5,674 nucleotides of DNA from a bacterium (GTDB lineage: Bacteria > Cyanobacteriota > Vampirovibrionia > Obscuribacterales > Obscuribacteraceae), in the NCBI GenBank assembly GCA_030431355.1, contig JAUIJG010000346.1, forward strand, positions 1 to 5,674. Direction: 5' to 3'. Positions 5,040 to 5,674 of the stretch are shown in pieces. The position numbers and the translations under genes are program-made. The notes below the pieces were generated by a model. The model was not told the DNA's origin and ran no database searches. It saw only the letters and a program-made list of their open reading frames with translations. Numbering within the stretch: position 1 is the first letter of the stretch; every line of letters starts with the position of its first letter.

Positions 5040-5674
5040 TTGAAGTTATTTGATAAAAACCTGAAATTCCTTGCCAGCGGTATAATATCGGCTTTTTTCC
5101 TGCAGGGTGCGGCTTTTGCCCATAGCCCCGAGATCGAATCCGGACTTCAGCATATGAAGGCTGGAAATTATGGTCTGGCGGCACGCTTGTTTCACAAAGC
5201 GGCACGAAAGAATCCAAATGACGCCATTGCCAGATATCACCTGGCAAACAGCTTTGTTTATCTGAAGCGGCACGAAGACGCCATGACCGAGTACAGAAGA
5301 AGTTATATGCTCGATCCTTACAGCGTTGTCTCGGGCTATTGTAGAAAAGCCCTCCTGGCTTACCAAAGTGCTCTTCCTGTTCCTGCTGTAACCAAAGCGA
5401 AAGGCAAAGCCTCAATTGCGGCAGCTAAGACAACCCAGACGCCTCCAGTTAATGTTAGATCCGACAGAGAAAATGACGCTGTTGCCATGATTCGCAGGCA
5501 GGCGGCGATTGAAAAAGTGCGGCACCACGATTATGCATCCAGTCTCTCCGAAAATGCGATTAAAGCAGGCGATGTAAGAATCAAAAGAATAAGGAACGCT
5601 GCTGAAGAAGAGATAGATTTACTTTATCGATACGGACCTATGCTGCCTGCCGGTAGCATCATGAAGAGGGTCGG
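5040..5674 (+). CDS. secreted tetratricopeptide-repeat protein (3' partial)
   Basis: The frame stays open to the window end, so the C-terminus is missing; 211 residues are visible from the TTG. Residues 1-27 form a signal peptide (MKLFDKNLKF, hydrophobic core, GAAFA cleavage before HSPE). Two tetratricopeptide repeats follow, about residues 30-61 (GLQHMKAGNYGLAARLFHKA, then NPND) and 62-95 (YHLANSFVYLKRHEDAMTEY, then LDP), with the usual A/G/Y/A/P positions. TPRs bind other proteins. After residue 115 comes a basic, Ala/Lys/Thr-rich linker and a charged helical region with no recognised domain. The start is TTG at 5040 because of the GAGGGTGAT site and promoter spacing; an in-frame ATG at 5025 would add five residues (MRVIS). 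It is transcribed divergently from the coaE operon. Its partner is unknown. Confidence 0.87.
   Translation, partial: MKLFDKNLKFLASGIISAFFLQGAAFAHSPEIESGLQHMKAGNYGLAARLFHKAARKNPNDAIARYHLANSFVYLKRHEDAMTEYRRSYMLDPYSVVSGYCRKALLAYQSALPVPAVTKAKGKASIAAAKTTQTPPVNVRSDRENDAVAMIRRQAAIEKVRHHDYASSLSENAIKAGDVRIKRIRNAAEEEIDLLYRYGPMLPAGSIMKRV

Noticed and set aside
4978..5415. Two minus-strand frames overlapping the TPR gene
   Set aside because: The plus frame has a signal peptide, TPR motifs, a promoter and a ribosome binding site, so these are shadows.

Overview
This is a bacterial window with about 48-50% GC by eye. It has short intergenic gaps, good Shine-Dalgarno sites and sec-type signal peptides, which suggests a cell-envelope-rich, Gram-negative-like bacterium. 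The gene style (secreted TPR proteins, secreted hypotheticals around a housekeeping gene, a zinc-ribbon-tailed helicase) recalls Candidatus Melainabacteria/Obscuribacterales, but that is an impression rather than something the sequence proves.

Layout: (1) Positions 1-2349 (+) hold the 3' part of a gene whose start lies upstream of the window. It encodes the end of a UvrD/PcrA-type superfamily 1 helicase core, then about 300 residues of Ala/Glu/Gln/Lys-rich predicted coiled coil built partly on a 78-bp tandem repeat, a long acidic and Gln/Pro/Ser-rich linker, and a C-terminal pair of CxxC zinc ribbons. (2) Positions 2358-2585 (-) hold a 75-aa unknown protein that converges on the helicase gene with an 8-bp gap. 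It has a GTG start and a very strong ribosome binding site. Upstream of it are four TTCAC elements exactly 11 bp apart, followed 10 bp later by a possible -10 box. This architecture resembles a PhoB/PhoP-type (OmpR-family) operator. (3) Positions 4862-2696 (-) hold a tight three-gene operon: a secreted Pro-rich protein, coaE (dephospho-CoA kinase, the last step of CoA synthesis) and a second secreted protein. The gaps are 2 bp and a 4-bp ATGA overlap. (4) Positions 4863-5039 form a divergent intergenic region with two small hairpins in the operon leader and a clear sigma70-type promoter facing right. (5) From about 5040 (+) to the window end lies a secreted TPR protein, truncated by the window edge, probably starting at TTG.

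The only confident enzymatic assignments are coaE and the helicase core. The most unusual items are the helicase/coiled-coil/double-zinc-ribbon fusion and the 11-bp-phased TTCAC array in front of the small orphan gene. No RNA genes, insertion sequences, CRISPR arrays or convincing intrinsic terminators were seen.
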